Below, in pieces: positions 1 through 9,610 of a stretch of 64,000 bases of DNA. Each line of letters begins with the position of its first letter. The first letter of the stretch is position 1. The stretch is from Gambelia wislizenii (taxonomy: Eukaryota; Chordata; Lepidosauria; Squamata; Crotaphytidae), in the NCBI GenBank assembly GCA_030847615.1, contig JAUMIR010000004.1, forward strand, positions 232,976,501 to 233,040,500, read 5' to 3'. The position numbers were made by a program, and so were the translations under genes. The notes beneath the pieces are model-generated. The model was not told the DNA's origin and did no database searches. It saw only the letters and a list, made by a program, of their open reading frames with translations.

Positions 1-670
1 ACCACAGTTAATCTCTAGTTCCAATTAGCATCTGTTTCTTTGGTTTGAACAAAAATGGCTGTGTCTTCAGCATATTTAGAGTGACTTTACAGGGTCCCAC
101 AGCAAGTTTGCATCAGTCTAGGAGCAGAAGACTGGACTTGTAGGACTGAGTATGGTTTTTGGGAATTTGTTTGCTCTTTAGCTGTTCATTGTTTCGTTTT
201 GACATATGAAGCTCCCAACAATTCAACACCAGGTTACCTAGCAAACTGCCTTCCTCAGTATGTGGTCAGTCAAACTTTGAAATCTCATAAAGGAGTCTTA
301 TTGGTTGTTCCATGACCAGTTAAATGTTGTTGCTTCACACGGCAAAGATCAGCCTTCTCAGTGGTGGCACTTAACTCTGGAATGATCTTTCCTGTATGAT
401 CTAAGAGCTGGAGACTACAGTATATTCAATTTCAGATACCTTACTGAAATCAAACCTCTTTGTGTATCCATTCCTTGGCTGATGATAGCTGCGCTGTTGG
501 AGTGCTCTAGGAATTTTGTCTTTCTAAATTTTTTTCGAACTGCTTATCTGATTTTATACAGTAGACCACTTAAAAGATTCTACAATATCAGGCATTATAC
601 AAATACGACTAGTCAACTAGGCATCTCTGTTTTTCAAAATTAGGTACTTGCTGCTAATGGCTGTAAATGA

Positions 671-891
671 ATGTGTGTATGTGCCTTCAAGTTGCCTGTT
701 GACTTATGGTAACACCATAAATTTAGGGTTCTCTTAGGCAAGGAATACTCAGATGTGTTTTGCCAGTTTCTTCTTCTGACATAGCCTACAGAACCTAGTA
801 TTTATTGGCGGTCTACCATCCAAGTACTAACCAGAGCTGATTCTGCTTAGTTTCCAAGATCAGACAGAATCTGGTGCCTTTAAGGTACTGT
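671..891 (-). mobile_element. 5S rRNA-derived SINE (SINE3-type)
   Basis: On the minus strand, about 888 down to 780 reads as a diverged 5S rRNA. It contains the internal-promoter segments 'tctgatcttggaaactaagc' and 'ggttagtacttggatgg', followed by 'agaccgcc' and 'ctgtaggct' near the 5S 3' end. It continues into a body ending in 'caacttgaaggcaca', the tail shared with the tRNA-derived SINEs in this window. A 5S head joined to a LINE-type tail is the SINE3 architecture, known in lizards as 5S-Sauria-type. The 5S portion carries many substitutions, so it is not a functional 5S gene. Confidence 0.85.
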
Positions 892-2487
892 ATTTATGTC
901 CTATATAAATGAATACCAAGATAATAAAACTTGGTTGTAGCTATGTCAGTTCAGGTGACCTGATGAAGTGATTGATAAGCTAAAGGAAAGTTTTAATAAC
1001 TTCTCTTTTAAAACTGCCTGGCTTTACTTCAGCAGTGTTTTCTCTTGCAAGCTGGCAGACTAATATAACATATCTGTACAAGCTCTCCTGAAGAAAAAAA
1101 TCTTATCCATTACTAGCAAGCATTTGCAGATGTGTTAGTTGGAAATGCTATCCATAGGAGTTCAATTAATTTGGGATACGTTGTAATTTGTTCAGACTAG
1201 CATAGGATGCTTCTTGTTTATTTCTTTAAAATGTTTTAGGGAATAGTTTCCTCGTTTGCTTTTTTGGTAGTATTAATTATGCTGTTAATAGTGTCCTGCC
1301 CCTCAAATCCTGTATTTTTATGCACTCTTTCCTGCTATCCAGTTATTTTTCCACTGACAGTGATAAGTACATTTCTCTCTCATTTTGCTAATACTGTACT
1401 GTCTTAACCTTGAAAACTCTTCGATAGCGCAAACCTTTCTACCCTCCCCGCAACTGTTCAAGAAATGGGATAAACACAAATTAAGTCTTGCTATGAAGCC
1501 CTTCTAAGCTTGTTGACTTTCTTAGAGACTGATTCCAAGAAAGATAGTTTCAGAATTCCTAGTTGCAGTGGCTTATATAATGAAATGTTAATAGCCATGC
1601 ATGCTGAGGTCTTTTTCCAACTGGAATCTTTAACATTTTATTTTATATGTCTTACGTATATATCTCTAGGGATTACATACTAAGGGGTGTCTATACGCAG
1701 GAGAAAATGGGTTACTGTGAACTGTCTTAACGGTTTTACAGCCCCCGTAAACTTCGCATACCCTCTAGCCAAGATGGCGGCAGCGAATGATTTACTTGTG
1801 TTTTAAAATCTGCAACCACCAAACTTTTTAAAAATCCCATTTAACATGGTGTGCACAAGCGATAGTTCACATTTACCAAAAAAAGAGAGAGGAAAAGATT
1901 GCCATTTTATTGCCTTACCGATCACTCACTAAGCCAAAAATCCAACATGGTGGCAGTGGGCGCTTGCCTTGTTAGCAAGCCCCTCCCCTGTGGTCATCCA
2001 GCCAATCAGCTTGCGCTGCCTCTCCTATGGAAAAGCGCAGCGATGTTAATGCAACTGTCTTAACGAGCAGACATGTGCATCCCCTACGGAGCTTTTTAAA
2101 AACTGAGAAAAGCCGTGAAGGCTCTCCGGGTGCAGTTTTTGGAGTTTTTAGCTGCTCCCCTTCCAAATATGACACATAGATGTGGATTTCCATTAAGACA
2201 GATTTCCAAGTGAATTCTATGAGGATTATTTTGACAGTTTAGACAACTCCTTTGTTGCAAAGAAATGCCTAGCTAGCCACTAAGCATTCCATAGAGACCT
2301 CTGCTGGTGAGCATTTACAGGATTGCAGCCAAAAGGGGGCCACTGCGAAACAAAAGAGGAGGGGTGAATTGTAATGTTTTGGGAAACTAGGGAGGCACCA
2401 AAACCAAGTGGAAAGCTGAGCTGTAGAGTGTCTATTGCGGAAACAAACAAAAATTGTAAAATTGTTGTGGTGGGAGTGGAATTGAGC

Positions 2488-2700
2488 AGTCCTTCTCAGT
2501 CTATCTGATGTGAGGATCAGCAATTTCCCCCCCTAATGTGACAGGGACTGGTACCATATTTGTGCCCATTGGCTACAATTCTTTCTTTCTTTCCTGAAAA
2601 CTGTCCATGGACCAGCACCAATCTGAGGACCATCACTCTTGTTGTAGCACTGAAATAGAATATGATGGAGGAGGGCATTGCCAGCTGGAATCCACAATAG
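2488..2700. mobile_element. Possible hAT-type non-autonomous remnant
   Basis: The stretch 'ccatggaccagcaccaatc' with 'gaggaccatcac' resembles the ends of vertebrate hAT elements that carry 'ggaccagtaccggtcc'. Both termini and an 8 bp duplication could not be defined. Confidence 0.3.
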
Positions 2701-3055
2701 AGCATCAGCACTGTTGCAGGTCCTATTTGTTTGGTATAATAATAATGCAGTTGTAAAATATGTTTCTTGATCTAGATTTTTCTTGGATGTTGTTATACAT
2801 TATGGGTGTGTTGCAAAGGAAATATGAAATTTTAACAGAGGATGAAAATGTTTCAGTGCCAAGTTACCAGCGAATTCGTATCTTTCATTTATGAATGAAC
2901 TAGAGAGACAATTACACATAATCTGAGGCTTTGTTGAGGCTGTAAAGTATTTTTATCCATATTTGTAGGACAGGATGTTAAAATAGAGTTTTCTTGCAAT
3001 TTCCAATATACTTTGGACACTTACAATGCTCTCCCTTTCCTCTGTGTCAAAGCTA

Positions 3056-3738
3056 CAGTATATTCCGGCGTATAAGACGACTGGGCGCATAAGACGACCC
3101 CCCAATTTTTAAGTTAAAATATAGAGTTTGCCCCCCACCCCCCAGCCAGCCAGCCAGCCACCTGGCTGGAAAGCTTGTCCCCCACCAGCCAGCCAGCTCA
3201 GTGGCTGTAGATGATGGAATAGTCTGTGAAATTAAAGGACTGAGAACAGCTAAAAAAGCATGGGATACTTTGAAAAATCTCTGTGGTGTTCAATCTTTGG
3301 AAAGTAAGGTTGCATTAATACTGTAAGTTGGTTAATATGAAGCTATCAAATCCCAAATTTTTGAATGAGCACATTAATGAATGAGCACATTAATGATTTT
3401 AGAGCCACAGTGGTAGACAAGAGAATTTCACCATAGACAAAACTTGATGCAGAATGATAAGTCTGAATCCAGAAATTCTAATTTTAGGCTAACTTGTCCT
3501 GAAAAGAAACATTATTTTGACTCTCCTGAGCTAAATGGAGGGCCATTTAACTCTTCAAAGGCAAAGCAGTCATTCTCACAGCAGGAGGAAGGATCTGCTG
3601 GGAAAACTGCCCAGGCCATTTTACACTTCAATCATTCTCACAGCAGGGGAGTATGATTACTGGGGTATAAGACCACCACCCCACTTTTGAGGAGATTTTC
3701 AAGTGTTAAAAAGTAGTCTTGTATGCAGCAATATACGG
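3056..3738. mobile_element. TA-flanked terminal-inverted-repeat element, 683 bp
   Basis: The left end 'cagtatattccggcgtataa' and the reverse complement of the right end (about 3711-3738, 'accgtatattgctgcataca') match over roughly 28 bp. TA dinucleotides flank both sides (3054-3055, 3739-3740). The interior begins with a short ccag-repeat patch (about 3138-3200) and then carries a retrotransposon gag-like remnant described separately. The family name is unknown to me, though the 'gtataagacgac' end motif is common in reptile genomes. Confidence 0.6.
3211..3324 (+). pseudogene. Copia-type gag (UBN2-like) fragment
   Basis: One frame reads DDGIVCEIKGLRTAKKAWDT followed by LKNLCGVQSLESKVALIL and a stop. 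The pattern 'tAKkAWdtLknl...sl.skvali' is the hallmark of the Copia gag/UBN2 domain. Downstream sequence to about 3650 is open in places but has no intact zinc knuckle. Only this short piece is supported, and it lies within a TIR-bounded element. Confidence 0.55.
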
Positions 3739-4242
3739 TATGTTCAAGCTGATCTGTAACAATACAGTACTTTCTATGTATCTGAAATATTTTCCCAACC
3801 TTAACAACCAATTATTGACTTTTATTGTTGTTGATCTCTTCATAATCTCAGTTGAAATGTCCAAAGAAAACAGTGTTAGGAATAATCCCTGTAGGCTTCC
3901 CGTGTTCTTTTTCTTCTTTCCGGTGTACAGTGCCCAGCTTGAATGTGAAGTTATTGTTAAAAAGAATAAATAAGCATGCTATATTTTCCTTGTTAGTGTT
4001 TAGCTGAGCATTATGGCAAAATTACCACGTCTTCAAACAGCTTCTCTATACTGAACAATAGATACTGTCCATAAAATTTATTTGGCTAAGCCTCTTTTGT
4101 GGTTCAGGATGGTTTACACTGTACAGTGTAACACTCCTACAAACATACAGTGTAGTGTCCCCTCTTTGCTATTACCCTGGTAAACATGCATGCATAACTG
4201 AGTATTTTGTTACATATGTCCCATGCCCATATTTTTTTATTT

Positions 4243-4466
4243 AGCTTGGTGTAGCGGTTTAAGTGTTGGACTGTGACTCTGGAGAACAGGGTTCGAATCC
4301 CCGCTGGGCCATGGAAACCTACAGATGACAAATCACACTCTCTCAACCTCAGAGGAAGGCAAAGGCAAAACCACCTCTGAAGAAATCTTGCCAAGAAAAC
4401 TTCATGATAGGTTTGCCTTAGGGTTGCCATAAATGGGAAACAACTTGAAGGCACACAACAGCAACA
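4243..4466 (+). mobile_element. tRNA-derived SINE (squamate type)
   Basis: The tRNA-like head has an A-box-like 'tggtgtagcggtttaagtg' and a perfect B box 'ggttcgaatcc' at 4290-4300. The body contains 'aaatcttgccaagaaaac', and the tail reads 'acttgaaggcacacaacagc'. It has the best-preserved polymerase III promoter among the copies in this window. Not a tRNA gene: there is no acceptor-stem closure. Confidence 0.85.
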
Positions 4467-4622
4467 TGCTTAGAGAGTACATTTGTGCCTCTTCCTTTTC
4501 TTATTAAAAGCCCAGCCAGCATTCATAAAAGCCGCTTCTACGTTTCAGTTGAAATGTTTCATGCTTGCCTCATTTAATTTTTTCTTTAAAAATTTTTATG
4601 ACCTAAAAATTTAAGATACCGT

Positions 4623-4740
4623 AGAATCATAGAATCATAGAGTTGGAAGAGACCACAAGGGCCATCCAGTCCAACCTCCTGCCATGCAATCAAATCATTC
4701 CCAACAGATAGCCATCCAGTCTCTCCAAAGAAGGAGACTT
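4623..4740 (-). mobile_element. CR1 LINE 3' end, truncated
   Basis: On the minus strand it ends in the CR1-type terminal repeat 'ctatgattctatgattctac', preceded by the typical 'tggactggatggccc..gtggtctcttccaactct' stretch. Only about 118 bp of the 3' UTR is present. Confidence 0.85.
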
Positions 4741-5850
4741 TTTATTTTATTTTCTAGAAGAATTTGTCACTGTTTACTAAGAAGAGCGCAGCTCTTATTA
4801 GACTTCGGACTTTATCAAACAAGGAAAAACTCATATCATTACGACGCAATATAACATAACGGGCTGAAATTGTCAAATGACAACGTCCTCCTCCCATGGC
4901 CAGTGTGTGTATGAACTGCAAATATGGCATCACTTTCTATTCACAGGCTAAGCCGTCAATAGAGCATTAATATCGCTGTTTTCTTGATATTAAGAATGTG
5001 CAAAACCAAGTATTGCTGTAATCACGAGAATACAGTGTGAATCGCGGCCCTCTTTCTTCCATTCCCGTTGTCATTGAGAAAACTTCCAGGTGACAACGTG
5101 AAGATGATCAACAGGACACTCTTGTTATGAACTGTCCCGAATTGCTGGCATGTTTTTATATATGTATCAGGGCTTATCTGTGTATTTAATTTGTTATTTT
5201 AAGGTTTTTTGTGTGTGTTTTTATGCAAACCCACATCTTCTCACGAGAAACGCTGAGATTTCGCATCCCTGTTAACATGGAAGTAAGTGGACATTACAAT
5301 GTAATTAGAAGGCAATGAGAAGATAAGTGCTACAGTAGCTGGACCTGTTCTTAAAATGCTAGTGGTGGTTGTTTGATAATTTCCGTTATAATGCCACAAT
5401 GATACTGCCCTCCTTACTTGTGTTATTACAGTGTTTTAACACACTAGTCTGATAAAGTCCTTAGAAACAGGGATACTTGAAGAATTTGGTCTTTATGAAT
5501 TCTGATACGAATTGACTTGATCAGAAACTCCTAGACAAATGAATATTGCTACTGTTACGAGTACCGTATGTGCCATGAAGTCTGCATCTTGAATGATGTA
5601 ACTATAAAACATGTGCAGCCTGGATAAAATCATTTTGGCCTGAAGGCTTTAATAAAAAGCCAGGATTTAACTTGTCACCAAAATGATTCTAATAACTTCC
5701 CGGCTCAAGTGGAGCTGATTGCTTACCCGTCCCCTTGCTGCTGTTGTCTTTATTTATTTATTTATTTATTGTATTTTATCCTTTTTTTAATTCTTCATTA
5801 GTTTAATTTAGTTTTAAGGGGTGGGAGGGTTGGGATTAGGGATTGTTTTA

Positions 5851-6165
5851 CTTGCTGCTGTTTTAATCTGCTGTATGCCGCCCCGGCTGCCGAGCAGAGA
5901 GGTGGGTTAAAAATAAAAACTATTTATTATTATTATTATTATTATTATTGTTGTTTTTGTTGTTGTTGTTGGTGGTGGTGGTGCCAATTGGTCCTCCAGG
6001 GGAAGGGATTTCCACAACCAGGGTGCCACTGCAAAAAAGGCCCTCTCCCATGTCCTCCCACAATGTATTTCTCTTCAGTAGATCTCAGTTCTTGGGCATG
6101 CGTATAGAGAGAGGTGCTCCCTCAAGTATTGACATCCCAAGCTGTTTAGGCCAGTAGAAGCCAGT
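5851..6165 (+). mobile_element. L2-like LINE fragments around an ATT/GTT microsatellite
   Basis: 5851-5924 ends in 'gccgccccggctgccgagca' followed by 'ggttaaaaataaaaac', a LINE 3' tail form seen in reptiles. An (ATT)n then (GTT)n run covers 5925-5981. 5990-6160 ('ggggaagggatttccacaac', 'gggtgccactg', 'aaaggccctctccc') resembles the 3' UTR of reptile L2-type LINEs. The assignment is from pattern memory only. Confidence 0.5.
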
Positions 6166-7181
6166 AGAGCTTTGAAAGTTTGCATCATGTGTTTTGTGTT
6201 TTGGTTGGCCAATAAAGGTATTACTTTTTTGTAGATTCTGGACTTTATTTTACTGTGCCACTTTGTTCCCTTTCACTCCCCCTCCTTTTTGTGCTGTGTC
6301 AAAGGTGTGGTGTAGAGTGGAGCAGGCACAGCCTTTTGCAACTTGCCCATTTTTCAAAGCTGTTCTGTGTTAGCATGAAGTGCCTCTGAAAGACCAAGAC
6401 TATATGCTCTCAGAAACTCAAAGTCATGTGAAAGGTTTTGCCTTTTCTGTTACACTCTTAAAAGGTTGGCAAAGCAATGAATTATATTACACCTTTAGTA
6501 ATGTCAATCCATTTTAGCAGTACAATGTTTTTTAAAGTACCTATTCATAAACCAGCTGCAGTGAAATAAAAATTACATTTCATCTCCCAGCATGAGATAA
6601 TACAGTATTAGAATTTAGATATACCTAATCAGCACACACATGACATGTGGCATATCATGGGCCCAGACAAATAATGTGAATTAGCTCATAGAACATGTTT
6701 TGCATTGGCCCTGAACAAATGGATGGATTAGGACTAGACGTTCATAGAGGTCAGACTGTATAATTGAAATGGGGAAGGTTAGAAACATTATTACTAATTA
6801 CAGAGAGGATAGTTATTTCTGTGAACATATACTTAATCTACGCAATTATGTGGGGCGAGTAAAACTCTTTAAGAAATGTAATGGGTAATTAAGGGGCAAC
6901 ATTCAAGCTACATGAAAGATTCGTGATGTGACCCCCTGTTTAATCCTTTCCCCTCTTACCTTTTTCCTGATCAAAATTTATCCTGGCTGCTGTTTGCAAG
7001 CAGAAAAAAAAATACCAGTACCAATCGTAAAAGGTAATGTGTTTGTGAAAAGGCACAGAAGAGAAGAGAAATGAAGATCTCTGCACAAAAAGCGAAGTAC
7101 TGTATATTTTAATGTTGTTAAACAGTAAGGATAGAAGAGAAACAAAGCTAGATGTAAGCTGTAAGTATCAGAAGTGCTGTC

Positions 7182-7404
7182 TCCCAGCAGCTGCCTAAGA
7201 ATGCCAGTTGCAGAACTTGGAAAAGTCACTTTTTTGAAATGACAACTTGGCTCCCACAATTTCCCAGCATGCTGTGGAAAATCTAGCAGTAAAATGTAGT
7301 AAATGACCTTTTTCTGGACTGGGAAATTGTGGGAGCCAAGTTGTCATTTCAAAAAAGTAACTTTTCCAAGTTCTGCAACTGGCATTCTTAGGCAGCTGCT
7401 GGGA
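7182..7404. repeat. Near-perfect 86 bp inverted repeat with 51 bp spacer
   Basis: The arms at 7182-7267 and 7319-7404 are reverse complements with about one mismatch (gtcact against gttact). The arm begins 'tcccagcagctgcctaagaa' and ends 'cccacaatttcccag'. The arms would form a long hairpin. Probably a fold-back DNA transposon: the inner arm ends resemble the 'cccagcatgctggg' cores of vertebrate hAT-type palindromic elements. No clean target duplication was seen. Confidence 0.9.
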
Positions 7405-7687
7405 GCTGAATGTAGGCAGCCCCATTTTCCCAACCAACATTCTGCTCAAGATGCAAACATTGGTACAGGAAAACAAGGCTAGCAACCTTGATTCTGCTTC
7501 CCGCTCCCATTCTCATTCCCTTGCTGGCTGTATACATAAAGGAGGCTTTTAGTAAAACTCATCTTTGTGAATATAGTAAAGTTTTAGCCAGTTTCTTAAT
7601 CAGTGATTTCACCCACTAACATCTGGAATCAGATTTCAGTACCATTGTCTTATACTTAGAGGTTGGGAAAGTTCCTTTTTGTTGTTG

Positions 7688-7770
7688 TTTTTGGACTACC
7701 AATGCCCAGAATCCCCTAGTCAGTATGGGCCAGGTTGGCTAAGGGATTCTGGAAGTTGGTGGTCCAAAAA
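7688..7770. repeat. Palindromic fold-back remnant with 28 bp arms
   Basis: The left arm (7688-7715, 'tttttggactaccaatgccc') pairs with the right arm (7743-7770, ending 'ggtggtccaaaaa') with a few mismatches across a 27 bp spacer. The 'ttggactac..cccagaatccc' form is the core of a widespread hAT-like palindromic element. Confidence 0.7.
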
Positions 7771-7786
7771 AGCAACTACTCTTTAC

Positions 7787-7809
7787 ATATATATATATAT
7801 ATATATATA
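7787..7809. repeat. (AT)n microsatellite
   Basis: About 11 AT units adjoining the fold-back remnant. Confidence 0.95.
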
Positions 7810-9149
7810 AGGAACACTCATTGTTTGATTGTCTTGTGCTTTTTTCTTCAGTGTAGTTTCCGTTTTTGGAAGTACAAGTACATGGCTGCTTTGGTGAGTG
7901 TTAATCAGTGCCATCACAAACCACTTGGCAACCATTAAACTGGTACTACACCAGACCTTCAAGCCTGGTTTTCTATTACAAGCACACAGTGTCTGGCATA
8001 TTGCTTTCTGAAATATTTTTAGAGCCAGCTAACCAGCTGTTAACTGGAGCTGTGGGGAGTTTCATTATAGCTGTTCTGTGAAAGCTGATGCTCAGCTATG
8101 CAGAACTTGAAGGATAAAATAAATACATGTTTTGTTTTTTTTAAAATGACAATTTAAACATATTCTGAGTGAATATTATTCTTGGTACCTGCAGTTTAGC
8201 AGTACAGTGCAGTTTCTTATTTTATCCAGGAAAAAAGATGGGTAATAACCTATGAATGATGCTTTCCACATCTTCAGTAACCACAGGCCCTCACATTGTA
8301 GGGTTTCCATCAAAAATAAAAGGAATGTTCTCTCATTGTTCTTTAGATTTAATTTCCTCCTATTTCCCTTCCTAGTCTAAAAAGCTGGGTCAAAATTGTT
8401 CCTTTGTCATATATTTTCCATTCAAGAGAAAGATGGTTGCTCAGAGTTTCAGCTGCTGAAACAGCTCTGTCTTCTCCTTTTTCACTTCCACTGCTTCAGT
8501 TCTAATTGTCAGAGCCTGGGTGAGCTCTCTGTTTATTGGGATTTCTCTTAAGGGAGTCGGACATCCACCAACTATTCTTGTGGCAAAATCAGTGGATGAA
8601 TTCTTTTAGCAAGATCAGAAGACTGTGAAGAGCTTCAGTGTTAATTTGCAGAGGAAATATTTTATTTACTGTATGTTTATGATGTTATTTGTCATAAATT
8701 CTACTGATTCTTTCGAAAATATCCAGTGTAGGTCATAGAGGAAGCACGGGGGGAAGGGGGTCGTCACCCCAGTTACCTTTTCTGGAAGGCTAGAAAACAC
8801 TGAGGAACAAGTTTTCATCTTTGAAGAGGCTTCATGGTGGGGAGATGGAGCAAGGACCACACTGCTGCTTTGTGGTTGGATTTAAGCCTCTATTAGGGAG
8901 GGTTAACATCATGAAGCCCCTTACTATAGGACAGGGAGATTTTTTTCCTGGCCAGCCTGGGTCAAGAGCCCTTTGGAGGGATGGGGGTAGAGGACCAGCA
9001 TTGCGGATATAATAATCTCCCTCAGAGGTAAACAAGCAGGAATTTAAGGAATGAAGGAAATAGCTATTATAGGCAAAGAGAATTTAGGTATTCCAAAAAA
9101 TATAGTGCATATATCACTGTTGCTTTATCCTGGGTTCTGTGGAATGCAC

Positions 9150-9328
9150 AATCTTCTTGGTGGTCTCTGAGAATCACACAGCTGGGTTACTCCTGCGCCT
9201 GCGCAGAACATCGGAACCTTCTAGAAACGCTAGACAGAATGTGCTTTGATACATTTTGGGCGGTAATTCCGCCCATACCAATGGTCCCTTATAAGGGATT
9301 CCTGCCCAATTCTCCTCAGTTCCTTTCT
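9150..9328 (+). repeat. DIRS left inverted terminal repeat
   Basis: Reverse complement of 15533-15680 with scattered substitutions. Shared landmarks are 'cacacagctgggttactcct', 'ggaaccttctagaaacgcta', 'gtgctttgatacattttggg' and 'ggtcccttataagggatt'. The outermost part (9148-9175) instead pairs with the first half of the internal complementary region. Confidence 0.9.
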
Positions 9329-9610
9329 TTCCGCCGTGCTAGCAGCTTGAAGGAACCTCTGTTCGCTAGGTATTTTTTTCTCCTCTCTGTCTGGTTTTGA
9401 CTTGGCTTTGGATTTTGATGATGATTTTTCTCTACGCCTCTGTTTTGGCATTCTACTTCTGACCGTTGTTTATTCGACCTGGTTCTGGCTTTTGACGACG
9501 ACTCTTGCTTCCTCCTTCGGCTTTGGCATTTACCTCAGATATCTTACTGACCCGGACTGCCGCTGACTACGTCTTTCGCTCCGCTTTCCTGTTGTGAATT
9601 TGTGAGTAAA

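Noticed and set aside
780..888. 5S rRNA-like sequence
   Set aside because: Many substitutions and a SINE body attached; not a 5S gene.
4243..4320. tRNA-like sequence with a perfect B box
   Set aside because: It is the head of a SINE with body and tail; no closed acceptor stem.
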